Assembly: GCA_028714175.1 (NCBI GenBank)
Contig: JAQTMV010000015.1
Location: 1 to 40,680, forward strand
Direction: 5' to 3'
DNA: 40,680 bases
Origin: Methylococcales bacterium
GTDB taxonomy: Bacteria; Pseudomonadota; Gammaproteobacteria; Methylococcales; Methylomonadaceae
The translations under genes were made by a program, and so were the position numbers. Within the stretch, counting starts at the first letter, position 1. The number at the start of each line of letters is the position of its first letter. Shown one piece after another: positions 8,472 to 16,996 of the stretch. A model generated the notes under the pieces. That model was not told where the DNA came from. It saw only the letters and a program-made list of their open reading frames with translations, and made no database searches.

Positions 8472-9977
8472 TTATCGACGACCGCCCAATAATGATCCCA
8501 TAATACCCCGGATAATCTGCCGGCCTACTGTACTTCCTACGGCACGCGCCGCACTGGTAAGCAATGCTTCACCGGCACTTTGCCGATTACTGGTTCTAAT
8601 GGGGCCTTTAGCCTTCTGCTGTTTGATTTGCTGCTCTTCAACCGCTATTTCAGCTTGCCTTTCGGTCTTTTTCTTGAGCAATTCATAAGCAGATTCACGA
8701 TCAATCGCCTGTTCATAGCGGCCACTAAAAGGCGATCGGCGCATTATTTCATCTCGTTGTTGCGGAGTTACCGGGCCAAGCTGAGATTCAGGCGGGCGAA
8801 TGAAAATGCGTTCAACCGGTGCGGGACTGCCATCTTTATGCAATACGGAAACCAGGGCTTCACCCGTCTTCAATTCTTGAATAGCGGCCTCTGTATCTAT
8901 TTCAGGATTACTCCGGAAAGTTGCCGCGACACTTTTGACGACTTGTTGATCTTTCGGGGTGTAAGCTCTTAAGGCATGTTGAATTTTAAGGCCCAGCTGG
9001 CCCAAAATATCTTCCGGAATGTCCAGCGGACTCTGGCTGATAAAATAGACGCCCACTCCTTTGGAACGAATCAATCTGACGATTTGTTCGATTTTATCCA
9101 CCAATACCTTGGGTGCCTGATCAAAAAGCAGGTGCGCTTCATCAAAAAACAACACCAGTCTGGGACGATCAGCATCACCGGTTTCCGGTAGGGTTTCGAA
9201 TAATTCGGATAGCAGCCAGAGTAAAAAAGTGGCATATAAACGCGGTGATTTTGTAGTGAGCTCGGTCGCATCAAGAATACTGATAACTCCATTGCCTGAG
9301 AAATCCGTTTTACAGAAATCTTCCAGTTGTATGGAAGGTTCGCCAAAAAAGTGTTCCGCGCCCTGCTCTTCGAGCACCAATAATTGTCTTTGTATGGCGC
9401 CAAGACTCGCAGCAAAAATATTGCCGTACTCTGCCTGCAATTCTTTGGACTCATCGCCCATCCAGCGCAACATGGCGCGTAAATCTTTTAAATCCAGCAA
9501 TAACAGGCCATTGTCATCAGCAATCTTGAAACAACTGTAAAGAACGCCCGTTTGGGTGTCATTCAATTCCAGCAGATTACTGAACAACAACGGCCCCATA
9601 TCTGAAACAGTAGTACGTACCGGATGCCCGGTTTTGGCAAAGATATCCCAGAAAACAGCAGGGTTACCGCGATGCTGAAAATTAGCGATACCAATCTGTT
9701 GAACACGCTCGGCAATCTTCTCATGTGGCTGGCCGGGAACAGTAATGCCGGACAGGTCGCCTTTGATATCGGCCAGAAAAACAGGAACGCCTATTTTTGA
9801 AAAACCCTCTGCCAGAATTTGCAGGGTAATCGTTTTACCTGTACCGGTCGCCCCTGAAATCATGCCGTGGCGGTTACCCATTGCGGCATCCATAATAACT
9901 TGTGTACCATTCTGGCCGCCAATTAAAATTTCCTGCATTGTTTTCGGAACGTTTTCCGATTTTTTTACCTGTGCCAT
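8472..9977 (-). CDS. YjgR/DUF853-type HerA-like ATPase
   Basis: A 501-residue P-loop ATPase of the HerA/FtsK superfamily, the same length as E. coli YjgR (about 500). The Walker A motif GATGTGKT is at residues 42-49, and the Walker B strand LVLFFDEAHLLF lies near 266-277. A sensor-like ISQSPLDIPEDILGQLG follows at about 312-328. The C-terminus is basic and glycine-rich (IIRGIMGSLLGGRR). Function is not established; the family is annotated as a putative helicase or nucleoside-triphosphate-driven DNA translocase. No membrane segment is visible. It stands alone, with 116 bases to the upstream ppnN gene and 267 to maeB, so I would not place it in an operon. Family assignment is firm and role uncertain. 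Confidence 0.9.
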   Translation of the reverse strand: MAQVKKSENVPKTMQEILIGGQNGTQVIMDAAMGNRHGMISGATGTGKTITLQILAEGFSKIGVPVFLADIKGDLSGITVPGQPHEKIAERVQQIGIANFQHRGNPAVFWDIFAKTGHPVRTTVSDMGPLLFSNLLELNDTQTGVLYSCFKIADDNGLLLLDLKDLRAMLRWMGDESKELQAEYGNIFAASLGAIQRQLLVLEEQGAEHFFGEPSIQLEDFCKTDFSGNGVISILDATELTTKSPRLYATFLLWLLSELFETLPETGDADRPRLVLFFDEAHLLFDQAPKVLVDKIEQIVRLIRSKGVGVYFISQSPLDIPEDILGQLGLKIQHALRAYTPKDQQVVKSVAATFRSNPEIDTEAAIQELKTGEALVSVLHKDGSPAPVERIFIRPPESQLGPVTPQQRDEIMRRSPFSGRYEQAIDRESAYELLKKKTERQAEIAVEEQQIKQQKAKGPIRTSNRQSAGEALLTSAARAVGSTVGRQIIRGIMGSLLGGRR

Positions 9978-10093
9978 TTTTACTCATCTAGATAGATTAA
10001 TCAGATAACATCTTACCAAAAACCTATTCATTCGTCGCACATGCGACTGTAAAATTACCCTTTAAAATCACATTATGAACAATGCAGAACGCA

Positions 10094-11467
10094 TCATTGG
10101 ATAATACGATAGCAAGGTGAATATTTTTTCCCCGGCAATTTCATACGGTGTTGCGCAACAAAAGAGGTTAATAAAGAATCCATCAGCTTCATGATATTGG
10201 CATCGCCGCAAATTTCGAAATGACCGTATTGTTCGATGGCGCGTATGCCTTCGTCTTTTACGTTTCCCGCCACAATCCCGGAAAATGCACGGCGTAAATT
10301 TGCGGCCAGCAAATGATGCGCCTGGTTTTTGTGCAATGCGAGATTTCTCATGTTTTCATGCGTAGGGCTAAAGGGCTGTTGAAATACATGATCTATTTTC
10401 AGCAGCCAGTTAAAATAATAGGCATCACCCTGTTCTTTACGAAAAGCCCGCACCTGCTTTATTCCGTGCAGCATTTCGATGGCAACCCGCTTGGGATTAT
10501 CAATAATAATCTGGTAACGCTGCTGCGCTTGTTCACCTAATGTGCTGACAATAAAACAATCGATCTCTTTAAAATAATCTTCAGCGCTGTCAGGCCCTGA
10601 AAATATCAGCGGAAACGGCATGTCTTTATTATCAGGATGCAGCAAAATTCCCAATAAATACAGAATTTCCTCCGCCGTACCCGCGCCGCCGGGAAATACG
10701 ACGATGCCATGACCGGCGCGAACAAAGGCCTCCAGCCGCTTCTCAATATCCGGCAATATAACCAGTTCATTAACAATAGGATTTGGCGATTCGGCGGCGA
10801 TAATACCCGGTTCTGATATGCCTAAATATTGACCGTTTTTTATACGCTGTTTGGCGTGGCCAATAGTAGCTCCCTTCATCGGTCCTTTCATCGCGCCCGG
10901 CCCGCAACCGGTACAAATATCCAAACCGCGCAGTCCCATTTCGTGACCGACCTGTTTGGTGTATTCATATTCCTTTCGGTTGATCGAGTGTCCGCCCCAG
11001 CATACCACTAAATTCGGATTCGTCATCGAACGCAGGATATCGGCATTGCGCAGGATATGGAATACGGCATCAGTAATGCCTCTTGACGATTCCATATCAA
11101 ATTTCGGGTTATCATTGATCTCGTCGCTGACATAGATAATGTCGCGCAGTACTGCAAACAGATGTTCGTTAATTCCTTTGATCATCTTGCCGTCAACAAA
11201 GGCTTGAGCGGGCGCATTTTTAACTTCGAGCTTGATGCCGCGTTGCTCCTGAATAACACGGATAGCAAAATCCGGATAGCGCTCCAGTAACTCCTTGCCA
11301 TCATCCATAGCGCTACCACAATTAAGCACGGCCAACGAACAGTTACGAAATGTTCTATATAATCCCCCCTGACTGGTATCAAGCAATTTACTGACTTCGG
11401 TCTTGGACAGAATATCCAGGCGACCTTCGGGGGTGATCTGTGCATCAATTACGTCGTGTTTCATCAT
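10094..11467 (-). CDS. ppnN: Nucleotide 5'-monophosphate nucleosidase PpnN (YgdH, LOG family)
   Basis: A 457-residue match to PpnN (E. coli 454). This enzyme hydrolyses the N-glycosidic bond of purine and pyrimidine nucleoside monophosphates to base and ribose 5-phosphate, and in E. coli it is stimulated by (p)ppGpp. The central LOG/Rossmann domain shows VVCWGGHSI, CTGCGPGAMKGPMKGA and the signature FPGGAGTAEEILYLLG (about residues 250-270). The N-terminal domain begins MMKHDVIDAQITPEGRLDIL, as in other PpnN proteins, and the C-terminal domain is complete. Two adjacent Met codons make the start uncertain by one codon. It is cytoplasmic and links nucleotide turnover to the stringent response. 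It appears monocistronic, with a 101-base spacer upstream. Confidence 0.93.
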   Translation of the reverse strand: MMKHDVIDAQITPEGRLDILSKTEVSKLLDTSQGGLYRTFRNCSLAVLNCGSAMDDGKELLERYPDFAIRVIQEQRGIKLEVKNAPAQAFVDGKMIKGINEHLFAVLRDIIYVSDEINDNPKFDMESSRGITDAVFHILRNADILRSMTNPNLVVCWGGHSINRKEYEYTKQVGHEMGLRGLDICTGCGPGAMKGPMKGATIGHAKQRIKNGQYLGISEPGIIAAESPNPIVNELVILPDIEKRLEAFVRAGHGIVVFPGGAGTAEEILYLLGILLHPDNKDMPFPLIFSGPDSAEDYFKEIDCFIVSTLGEQAQQRYQIIIDNPKRVAIEMLHGIKQVRAFRKEQGDAYYFNWLLKIDHVFQQPFSPTHENMRNLALHKNQAHHLLAANLRRAFSGIVAGNVKDEGIRAIEQYGHFEICGDANIMKLMDSLLTSFVAQHRMKLPGKKYSPCYRIIQ

Positions 11468-11568
11468 ATTCCTTTTAGGAAGTAGTCTGGATTAGCCGTC
11501 AACAAAAAATGCTGCCGATCAATTTAAGCGCCGTGAAATAAAGGCTTCAGACTTGGAATCCACTACAG

Positions 11569-12231
11569 TTATTCCCGCAACAGACCAAGTACACGCGCTT
11601 CCAGATCAGCGTAACCGCCAAATGCACAATCTCTTAACAGGCCTTGTTTATCGACCAGAATATGCGAAGGCGTGCCTTTCAGATCAAAAAGCTCAAACGT
11701 TTCCGCATGATAAGCCAGTGATTGTAAATAATCCTGCACTTGCTGACGGATCTGCTGTTGATAAATTTCCGGCTGTTGTTCAAAATTGGAAATACGGTCA
11801 TTGATGAAGGCTAAGATTTCATCATGATCCACATCAGCTTGACGTTTGTGCAGGCGATCCATTGCCACAGGAAAAGGAATGCGATAAGGCAATCGGCCGG
11901 CTATTAATTTTCCTTGTCGGCCGAGCATCAGTTGCGTTTCACCGACAACATCGCCGTTTTCAATCAGGCGGATTAAATTGTCCAGGTTATTTTTATCAAA
12001 ATCCTCAAACGCAGTAGCTACGCCCAATACCGATAGCCCGTGATCAAAATAGCGTTGATACAAGTCTACCGCCTCCGGCAATGAATATAAAAAACAACCC
12101 GGACAGTTCAGTTGAAATACTTCCACCAATACGACGCGGCCCGATAACTGGTCAAAATTCACAGGCCCGCCTTGAACCCAGTCAGACACTGGCAATAAAG
12201 GGGCTTTCTGGCCTATTTGTGCTGTAATCAT
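11569..12231 (-). CDS. Thioredoxin-like redoxin (TlpA/AhpC-TSA family) with CPGC motif
   Basis: A 220-residue thioredoxin-fold protein. The N-terminal strand GRVVLVEVFQLNCPGC carries a CxxC-type motif, CPGC, at about residues 43-46. The cis-proline loop is GTPSHILVDKQG, near residues 184-195, with the typical final helix after it. Between them is an insertion of roughly 60 residues beyond a minimal TlpA fold, in the helical region PEIYQQQIRQQVQDYL. No signal peptide is visible, so it is probably cytoplasmic, unlike most TlpA/ResA proteins. It may be a thiol-disulfide oxidoreductase or peroxiredoxin-like protein; the substrate is unknown. The start lies 20 bases downstream of nothing obvious but trhO upstream ends 21 bases away, so trhO and this gene may share a transcript. 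Confidence 0.8.
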   Translation of the reverse strand: MITAQIGQKAPLLPVSDWVQGGPVNFDQLSGRVVLVEVFQLNCPGCFLYSLPEAVDLYQRYFDHGLSVLGVATAFEDFDKNNLDNLIRLIENGDVVGETQLMLGRQGKLIAGRLPYRIPFPVAMDRLHKRQADVDHDEILAFINDRISNFEQQPEIYQQQIRQQVQDYLQSLAYHAETFELFDLKGTPSHILVDKQGLLRDCAFGGYADLEARVLGLLRE

Positions 12232-12251
12232 GCTTTATCTGCGCCCTGATT

Positions 12252-13229
12252 CTATTCTTGCAGCCCTCGTTGTTGCCGCTGGATTTTTGCTTCCCGTTTG
12301 GCGGCAAGCGACTTTGCGGCATCGGCGCCGATATGCGCTTCACCGCGTTGCCTGGCTAACTGCATTTGCTTTTCCCGCTCCATAAACCGGGTTTTCCTGT
12401 CGGATGTGACTTTATCGTGACAGTGGGGACAACTCACCCCTTGCTGGTATTTAGCGCTGGCCTTGTCGGCCTCGGTAACAGGCATGCGGCAGGCGTTACA
12501 TTGATCGTAGCTGCCTTTTTCCAGTTGCAAATTAACTGTTACCCGTTCGTCGAAAACAAAGCATTCACCTTCCCAGAGCGTTTCTTGTGCCGATACTTCT
12601 TCCAGATATTTCAAAATCCCGCCTTTAAGGTGATAAACTTCATCAAAGCCTTGTTCTTTTAAAAAAGCCGTGGATTTTTCACAACGGATGCCGCCGGTGC
12701 AAAACATCGCGACTTTTTTATGTTTTTCGGGGTGGAGGTTTTCCTTGACAAAGTTCGGGAACTCACGAAAGCTTTCGGTCTTCGGATTGATGGCGTTTTT
12801 AAATGTACCTACTTTAAATTCATAATCGTTGCGCGTATCCACGAGAAGAACATCGGGGTCGGAAATGAGCTTGTTCCAATCTTCGGGATTAATGTAGGTG
12901 CCGACCACACGTTTAGGGTCAATACCTTCCATACCCATCGTCACTATTTCTTTTTTGAGTTTAACTTTGGTGCGATTGAAAGGCAAACTATCGGTAAATG
13001 ATTCTTTGCAATCAATATCCGCCAGGCGCGAGTCGCTGCGTAACCAGCCTATCACTGAATCTATAGCTGCGCGTGATCCGGCTATCGTGCCATTAATGCC
13101 TTCATGGGCAAGCAGCAGCGTACCTCGTACCTGGTTGGCTTCCATGACATAATGCAAGGGTTGACGTAAAGCCGGAAAATTTTCCAGCGTAACGAATTTA
13201 TATAAAGCGCAAACAACTATTTGAGACAT
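12252..13229 (-). CDS. trhO: tRNA uridine 5-oxyacetic acid pathway hydroxylase TrhO (YceA, rhodanese family)
   Basis: A 325-residue match to TrhO/YceA, which forms 5-hydroxyuridine at tRNA position 34 in an oxygen-dependent reaction. The N-terminal domain has [12 protein letters not shown] (residues 41-52). The rhodanese domain (about 120-215) carries the active loop [10 protein letters not shown], with catalytic Cys177 and Cys183. A C-terminal zinc-type region has Cys pairs (CNACRMPV and CPHCHDK), and the tail is basic and Gln/Arg rich. Length and motif order agree with the family. The stop is 21 bases from the thioredoxin-like gene, which suggests cotranscription. The promoter is expected in the 244-base spacer upstream. 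Confidence 0.93.
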   Translation of the reverse strand: MSQIVVCALYKFVTLENFPALRQPLHYVMEANQVRGTLLLAHEGINGTIAGSRAAIDSVIGWLRSDSRLADIDCKESFTDSLPFNRTKVKLKKEIVTMGMEGIDPKRVVGTYINPEDWNKLISDPDVLLVDTRNDYEFKVGTFKNAINPKTESFREFPNFVKENLHPEKHKKVAMFCTGGIRCEKSTAFLKEQGFDEVYHLKGGILKYLEEVSAQETLWEGECFVFDERVTVNLQLEKGSYDQCNACRMPVTEADKASAKYQQGVSCPHCHDKVTSDRKTRFMEREKQMQLARQRGEAHIGADAAKSLAAKREAKIQRQQRGLQE

Positions 13230-13368
13230 ATAACTTCCTCATTGCAAGCTGGAACGTAAATCCAGAGCAAAAAGGAAGCTATTATACTGAAACCGAGGGA
13301 GCTTGTCGGCTATATAAAAAACATTATGCCGGGGAAATCGCGCTATGTTTTTTAGGTGCGAATTTGTC

Positions 13369-13435
13369 GCACTTTCATCCTCTCTCCTGCTGGAGAGGTG
13401 ATTTAAAAAAACGGCAATGATGTAAAAATACTATA
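13369..13435. repeat. Dispersed intergenic repeat, copy A
   Basis: A 67-base stretch between bfr and trhO recurs, with changes, at 16997-17108. Both begin with a GCAC-type block and share a CCTGCTGGA-centred core. They then share GATTTAAAAA, a CG-to-AATGATGT block and a final ACTATA. Copy B has about 45 extra bases in the middle. Copy A contains a hairpin with CCTCTCC and GGAGAGG arms around TGCT. The nature of the family is unknown. Confidence 0.55.
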
Positions 13436-13473
13436 TAAGTGCAATTGCCCTGAATATTGACATGCGACGCTGG

Positions 13474-13938
13474 TCACATCTGTGATTGCAAATAATTCTG
13501 TAGGCCAATTTGTTCAATTAATTCAAGCTGGGTTTCCAGCCAGTCGACGTGTTCTTCTTCATTTTCCAGGATGTGTTCAAAAATCTCTCTGGAAACATAA
13601 TCTTTAACCTCTTCACAATAAGCAATTGCGTCTCTCAGTGGCGGAATAGCTTCCTGTTCCAGTTTTAAATCACATTTCAGCATTTCCTGGGGATTTTCAC
13701 CGATCAATAATTTGCCGAGATCTTGTAAATTGGGTAAACCTTCCAGGAAAAGTATGCGTTCAATTAATAAATCCGCATGTTTCATTTCGTCGATAGATTC
13801 GTGATATACCTTTTCATCGAGTTTTGCAAAGCCCCAGTTTTTGTACATCCGCGCATGTAAAAAGTACTGATTAATCGCGGTAAGTTCATTAACCAGTGTT
13901 TTGTTAAGGAGCTCAATGACTTTTTTATCTCCTTTCAT
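13474..13938 (-). CDS. bfr: Bacterioferritin
   Basis: The subunit of a haem-containing 24-mer that oxidises and stores iron in the cytoplasm. At 154 residues it has the usual length (E. coli 158). All ferroxidase ligands are in canonical positions: Glu18, Glu51, His54, Glu94, Glu127 and His130. Met52, the haem ligand at the subunit interface, is present as well. The gene follows bfd with a 15-base gap, so the ferredoxin that reduces stored ferric iron and the store itself are coexpressed. Expression is probably governed by the Fur-like box upstream of bfd. The start MKGDKK is well supported, with a GGAG-type ribosome site in the spacer. Confidence 0.97.
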   Translation of the reverse strand: MKGDKKVIELLNKTLVNELTAINQYFLHARMYKNWGFAKLDEKVYHESIDEMKHADLLIERILFLEGLPNLQDLGKLLIGENPQEMLKCDLKLEQEAIPPLRDAIAYCEEVKDYVSREIFEHILENEEEHVDWLETQLELIEQIGLQNYLQSQM

Positions 13939-13953
13939 GGGATACCTCGGTAT

Positions 13954-14169
13954 TTAGTAGGCGTTAAGGACAGATTGATTTGATGGAGCCTGCATTATAG
14001 ATTGCTGTTGCAGGTGATCGTCAAGCAATTCCTTTACATGCTTATTGCATTTTCCGCAGTCACTGCCTACGCCAAAGCATTGAAATAGCTGTCTGCGTGT
14101 ACAGACACCATTATCAATAGCACGTTTTATCTGGCTATCGGTCACAGCTTTGCAAACACATACGTACAT
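13954..14169 (-). CDS. bfd: Bacterioferritin-associated ferredoxin Bfd
   Basis: A [2Fe-2S] ferredoxin that binds bacterioferritin and reduces its iron core for release. The 71-residue protein begins MYVCVCKAVTD and has the four cluster ligands in order: Cys4, Cys6 and a C-x2-C pair in SDCGKC. The N-terminal helical pair with IKRAIDNG and the QCFGVG loop is typical of the BFD-like fold. A C-terminal tail of about 15 residues exceeds E. coli Bfd (64). The start at 14169 is chosen over an upstream codon at 14235 because it gives the canonical N-terminus, has a GGAG site about eight bases away, and the longer form would begin inside the Fur-like box. Confidence 0.95.
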   Translation of the reverse strand: MYVCVCKAVTDSQIKRAIDNGVCTRRQLFQCFGVGSDCGKCNKHVKELLDDHLQQQSIMQAPSNQSVLNAY

Positions 14170-14201
14170 TAAATATCTCCTGGATGAATAAATCTTTTGC
14201 A

Positions 14202-14220
14202 AATGATAACAATTCTCATT
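14202..14220 (-). promoter_or_regulatory. Fur-box-like operator upstream of bfd-bfr
   Basis: The 19 bases AATGATAACAATTCTCATT form an imperfect palindrome close to the familiar Fur half-site arrangement (AATGATAAT/ATTCTCATT type). The box lies 33 bases upstream of the bfd start, where it would overlap the promoter. Iron repression of bfd by Fur is established in enteric bacteria; its use here is inference. Confidence 0.65.
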
Positions 14221-14570
14221 GCAAAAATAAAGCACAACTGAAATAGAGGTAGGAGTCGTCGTGCTAACTGTGCTGATTTATCTGCAAAAAGGCTTCAATC
14301 ATTTAACCTTTTTCTCGACAATGCCAACATTCACGGCAAAAAGATGAAAGCAAATGTGCATAAGTGGCTTGTACTTTACCTGTGCAGGAGAAGGCTGAGC
14401 GCATAGACGCTCAACTGGCGTAAGCTTCGCCGATGAACGATCAATAAATGCGCAGGCTACTCGATTTTATAGCACGGTCTAAAGTTAAGCGGTTTTAGAG
14501 TCAGATGGGAGTAGTTTACTCAATTGTTTTATTATTTATTTTATGATTAAATTAAATAAAAATAAAAAAA
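14221..14570. other. Divergent gene-free region between bfd and the riboswitch
   Basis: Neither strand shows a convincing gene here. From about 14520 the sequence becomes extremely A/T-rich. A TATGAT box at 14542-14547 is the best -10 candidate for the plus-strand riboswitch transcript, but no well-spaced -35 is seen. The remainder looks like ordinary spacer. Confidence 0.35.
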
Positions 14571-14642
14571 GCTAAACCTATCGCAAGATAGGGACAGAAA
14601 GTTGCGGATCCTATAAATTAAAGGGAAAGCCGAACTACCGAA
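14571..14642 (+). ncRNA. GEMM-I-like (cyclic-dinucleotide-type) riboswitch aptamer
   Basis: The RNA begins GCUAAACC. Helix P2 follows with 6-bp arms (14577-14582/14587-14592) closed by a GCAA tetraloop, then GGGACAGAAAG, which matches GGGACGCAAAG of the GEMM-I class. P3 pairs AGUU-G-CGG (14600-14607) with CCGAACU (14630-14636). In the class consensus this helix is AGCC-A-CGG with CCGGGUU, so the pairing is kept by compensating changes. A distal pairing at UCC(U)/GGGA and the 3' ACCGAA also match. The P1 helix is not obvious. The ligand could be c-di-GMP, cGAMP or something else: the specificity base cannot be assigned because GCAAACC reads GCUAAACC here. The aptamer precedes a di-haem cytochrome gene on the same strand. 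Confidence 0.7.
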
Positions 14643-14686
14643 TATGACCTCGTTAAAGTCAAATTCGGCAGTTCGGCTTTTTTTTT
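14626..14686 (+). terminator. Intrinsic terminator overlapping the riboswitch P3 strand
   Basis: Arms 14626-14648 and 14658-14680 pair along 23 positions with two mismatches and a 9-base loop, and nine T residues follow (14678-14686). The left arm includes 14630-14636, the 3' strand of aptamer helix P3, so aptamer and terminator exclude each other. This predicts that ligand binding prevents termination (an ON switch) for the cytochrome gene downstream. Confidence 0.85.
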
Positions 14687-14909
14687 CCACAACAAAAGAT
14701 TTTTTGTGTCCAGATGCCTGAGTAGACAGTTTCAATATATGAAGAAATCATGAAGTAGAAAAATTTAATCAATAAACGGAAAGATGTATATGAAAAATAA
14801 TCTACAAAATAAGCGTGAATTAAACAACTTTTCAGAATCAAGCGAGTCTTACCCCATTGTTTATCAGGGACTGCCAATTAAACCTCTGGTGCTGGAAAGA
14901 GGGCTGTTT

Positions 14910-16721
14910 GTGAAACGATTTTCCAGTCTCCTGTACGGTCTCTGCATAGCAGGTGTCATCGGGAGTGTTGCGCCGGCGCAAGCGGTCGTGAACCCGGGGC
15001 CCCTCCAAACTATAACGAGCACTGGAAATGATACGTTGGACAAGAACCCGCCACTGCTCGCGGATGTGCCCGCACCCACTGGGCTTACAAAGTTCGTGCA
15101 GAACCGAGCGGTCTTGCTCAAGCTGGGAAAAGCCCTGTTCTGGGACATGCAGGTCGGCAGCGATGGCATTCAGTCCTGTGCCAGTTGTCATTTTCATGCG
15201 GGCACTGATAACAGAATCAAGAATCAGGTCAACCCGGCTGTTCTGGCTAACGATACAGCCTTCCAACTGGGTGGTGCTCCAAACCTTACACTCGAGGCTA
15301 CAGACTTTCCTTTGTCAACCGATAGTGTCCAGAACGATATCATTTCATCCCAAGGTGTCTTTTCGGGCGAACCGGGCGATCCCAATGGTTTTCATGTCAA
15401 TGGCATCAAAGTACGCCGGGTGGAACCGCGCAATGCGCCAACGACAGCTAATGTCGTCTTCAACAGACTCCAGTTTTGGGATGGTCGCGCCAAGGACAAA
15501 TTCAATGGGGCTACTCCATTTGGCGCAAATCCAACTGGAAATTATCCTAAGATATACAAAGCCCCAACTAAAAATTCCGCCTGGGTGCCCTATGACGCCA
15601 CTGTAGACCTGGATAACGCCTCTTTAGCTTCCATCGCAGTAGGACCCATAACGAGTCTATTTGAAATGACTGCTTCTGAACGCACATTCCCTGATACGCA
15701 ACTCGTTTTCAAGAAAAACACTAAAAAAATAAAGCAGGTTAGGCCCCTAGCCAAGCAATTGGTAGCACTGACTGACAGTGTTTTAGGGGCTAACAGCGCC
15801 TTTCCTCAGCGCGGTCTAAAGGACAAAGACTATGCCTCGATGATTATGCAAGCCTTTAAGCCAGAATGGTGGGATTCAAATTACAAGGTAGATGGATATA
15901 TACTTATTGAGCATAACTTCTCCCTGTTTTGGGGATTAGCCTTGCGCGAGTATATGGCCACTCTTAAGGCGGATGCCGGACTACAGGCCCACACACCTTT
16001 CGACAGGTACCAGGCCGGCGATGAGACCGCTCTCACCCCGCAGGAAATAAGTGGTCTGCAGATATTTACCGATACTGTTGCTAATGGTGGTGGGAATTGT
16101 AGTACCTGCCATGTGCTTCCTGAGTTCACCAAAGCTTCAGTCAGAAGAACTGAAGCCCAGCAACAATTGAATGGCACTGCTAAAGACTCCACCAATTTTG
16201 CTAACGGTTTTGTTAGTAACTTCGGTGTAAGACGTCCCGGAGATGATCCTGGGGCCGGAGCTCCGGGCGCGTTTCCCAATCCATCAAGCACCGCAGTAAA
16301 TACATTCAAAACGCCCGGCTTGCGTAACATTGCCTTGACAGCACCGTTCATGCATACCGGCCGGTTTTTAACCCTGGAGCAAGTCGTCGACTTTTACAAT
16401 GAGGGTCGAAATGACGGTAATGGGGCGACAGTTGCTCCGCTCGGACTTAGCCAAGCGCAAAAAGACGATTTGGTCGCCTTCATGAGATGCGGTCTCACGG
16501 ATAACCGAGTCCACTACGAGCAAGCACCCTTTGACCATCCGCAATTGTTTGTCCCCAATGGCCATCCCGGTGATGAAAATTCGGTTACACTCGGCGCCAA
16601 CGGGAATGCCACAGATGCGCTAATGGAAATACCCGCCGTTGGTCGTGATGGTGTTGCCACAGCAATCTCGACGCAAAACTTCGAGGGGAAACTAGGAGTT
16701 CCGCAGATAGCATGTGAGTGA
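14910..16721 (+). CDS. Di-haem cytochrome c peroxidase/MauG-family protein, exported
   Basis: A periplasmic or surface di-haem c-type cytochrome. With the GTG start at 14910 it has 603 residues and begins VKRFSSLLYGLC, a standard signal peptide ending APAQA. An AGAGGG ribosome site lies six bases upstream. The ATGs at 14784 and 14790 would add about 40 non-signal residues before it. Haem motifs are CASCH (residues 90-94) and CSTCH (397-401). The C-terminal domain has FKTPGLRNI and PFMHTGRF, whose Met is the usual distal ligand. At 603 residues it is nearly twice a simple CcpA, with extra sequence between the haem domains. Members reduce peroxide or oxidise protein residues; which applies is unknown. 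Some methanotroph surface peroxidases are related in type. A riboswitch-terminator precedes it. Confidence 0.85.
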   Translation: MKRFSSLLYGLCIAGVIGSVAPAQAVVNPGPLQTITSTGNDTLDKNPPLLADVPAPTGLTKFVQNRAVLLKLGKALFWDMQVGSDGIQSCASCHFHAGTDNRIKNQVNPAVLANDTAFQLGGAPNLTLEATDFPLSTDSVQNDIISSQGVFSGEPGDPNGFHVNGIKVRRVEPRNAPTTANVVFNRLQFWDGRAKDKFNGATPFGANPTGNYPKIYKAPTKNSAWVPYDATVDLDNASLASIAVGPITSLFEMTASERTFPDTQLVFKKNTKKIKQVRPLAKQLVALTDSVLGANSAFPQRGLKDKDYASMIMQAFKPEWWDSNYKVDGYILIEHNFSLFWGLALREYMATLKADAGLQAHTPFDRYQAGDETALTPQEISGLQIFTDTVANGGGNCSTCHVLPEFTKASVRRTEAQQQLNGTAKDSTNFANGFVSNFGVRRPGDDPGAGAPGAFPNPSSTAVNTFKTPGLRNIALTAPFMHTGRFLTLEQVVDFYNEGRNDGNGATVAPLGLSQAQKDDLVAFMRCGLTDNRVHYEQAPFDHPQLFVPNGHPGDENSVTLGANGNATDALMEIPAVGRDGVATAISTQNFEGKLGVPQIACE

Positions 16722-16739
16722 GCCCACGCCATAGTCAGG

Positions 16740-16773
16740 TACGGTGGGCAACTTCTTTTCGTTGCCCACTGTA
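16740..16773. repeat. Hairpin of REP-like type
   Basis: A 13-bp stem (16740-16752/16761-16773) contains one G-U pair, a GTGGGCAAC core and an 8-base loop. It lies 19 bases after the di-haem cytochrome stop codon. No T run follows, so it is more like a REP-type palindrome or RNA 3' stabiliser than a plain terminator. Confidence 0.6.
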
Positions 16774-16780
16774 AATGTCT

Positions 16781-16836
16781 AACGAATAAGGATAGATTGT
16801 GTGAGCACAGTAAACCACAATCTATCCTTATTCGTT
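16781..16836 (+). terminator. Perfect 21-bp inverted repeat, possible terminator
   Basis: Arms 16781-16801 and 16816-16836 are perfectly complementary over 21 bp with a 14-base loop, followed by TTTTATTCG. The stem is far longer than a typical terminator. With the T-rich 3' side it can end the cytochrome transcript, but it could also be a remnant palindromic element. Confidence 0.6.
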
Positions 16837-16996
16837 TTATTCGTTATGTCATCATTTTTTCTTTCGATTCTTGTTATTTGGAAATATGGAATTCATTGGT
16901 TGTATTCCAGGCAACCGTTCGAGATAATAAAGCAGGGTGAGGCAAGCCTCGCTGCGTGGCGGTTTTAATATGTAGTTATTTGCACATCAAAATTCA

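Noticed and set aside
14202-14220. The box at 14202-14220 as an intrinsic terminator
   Set aside because: The arms are short and imperfect and no T run follows on either strand, whereas the sequence matches Fur sites.
14547-14877. Two minus-strand frames of 62-72 codons across the riboswitch and terminator
   Set aside because: They run through the palindromes and the plus-strand structure and have no ribosome site or protein-like composition; the RNA structure explains this stretch.
16781-16836. The perfect 21-bp inverted repeat as a CRISPR unit or phage attachment site
   Set aside because: It occurs once with a single loop; no repeat-spacer periodicity and no integrase or tRNA is near.
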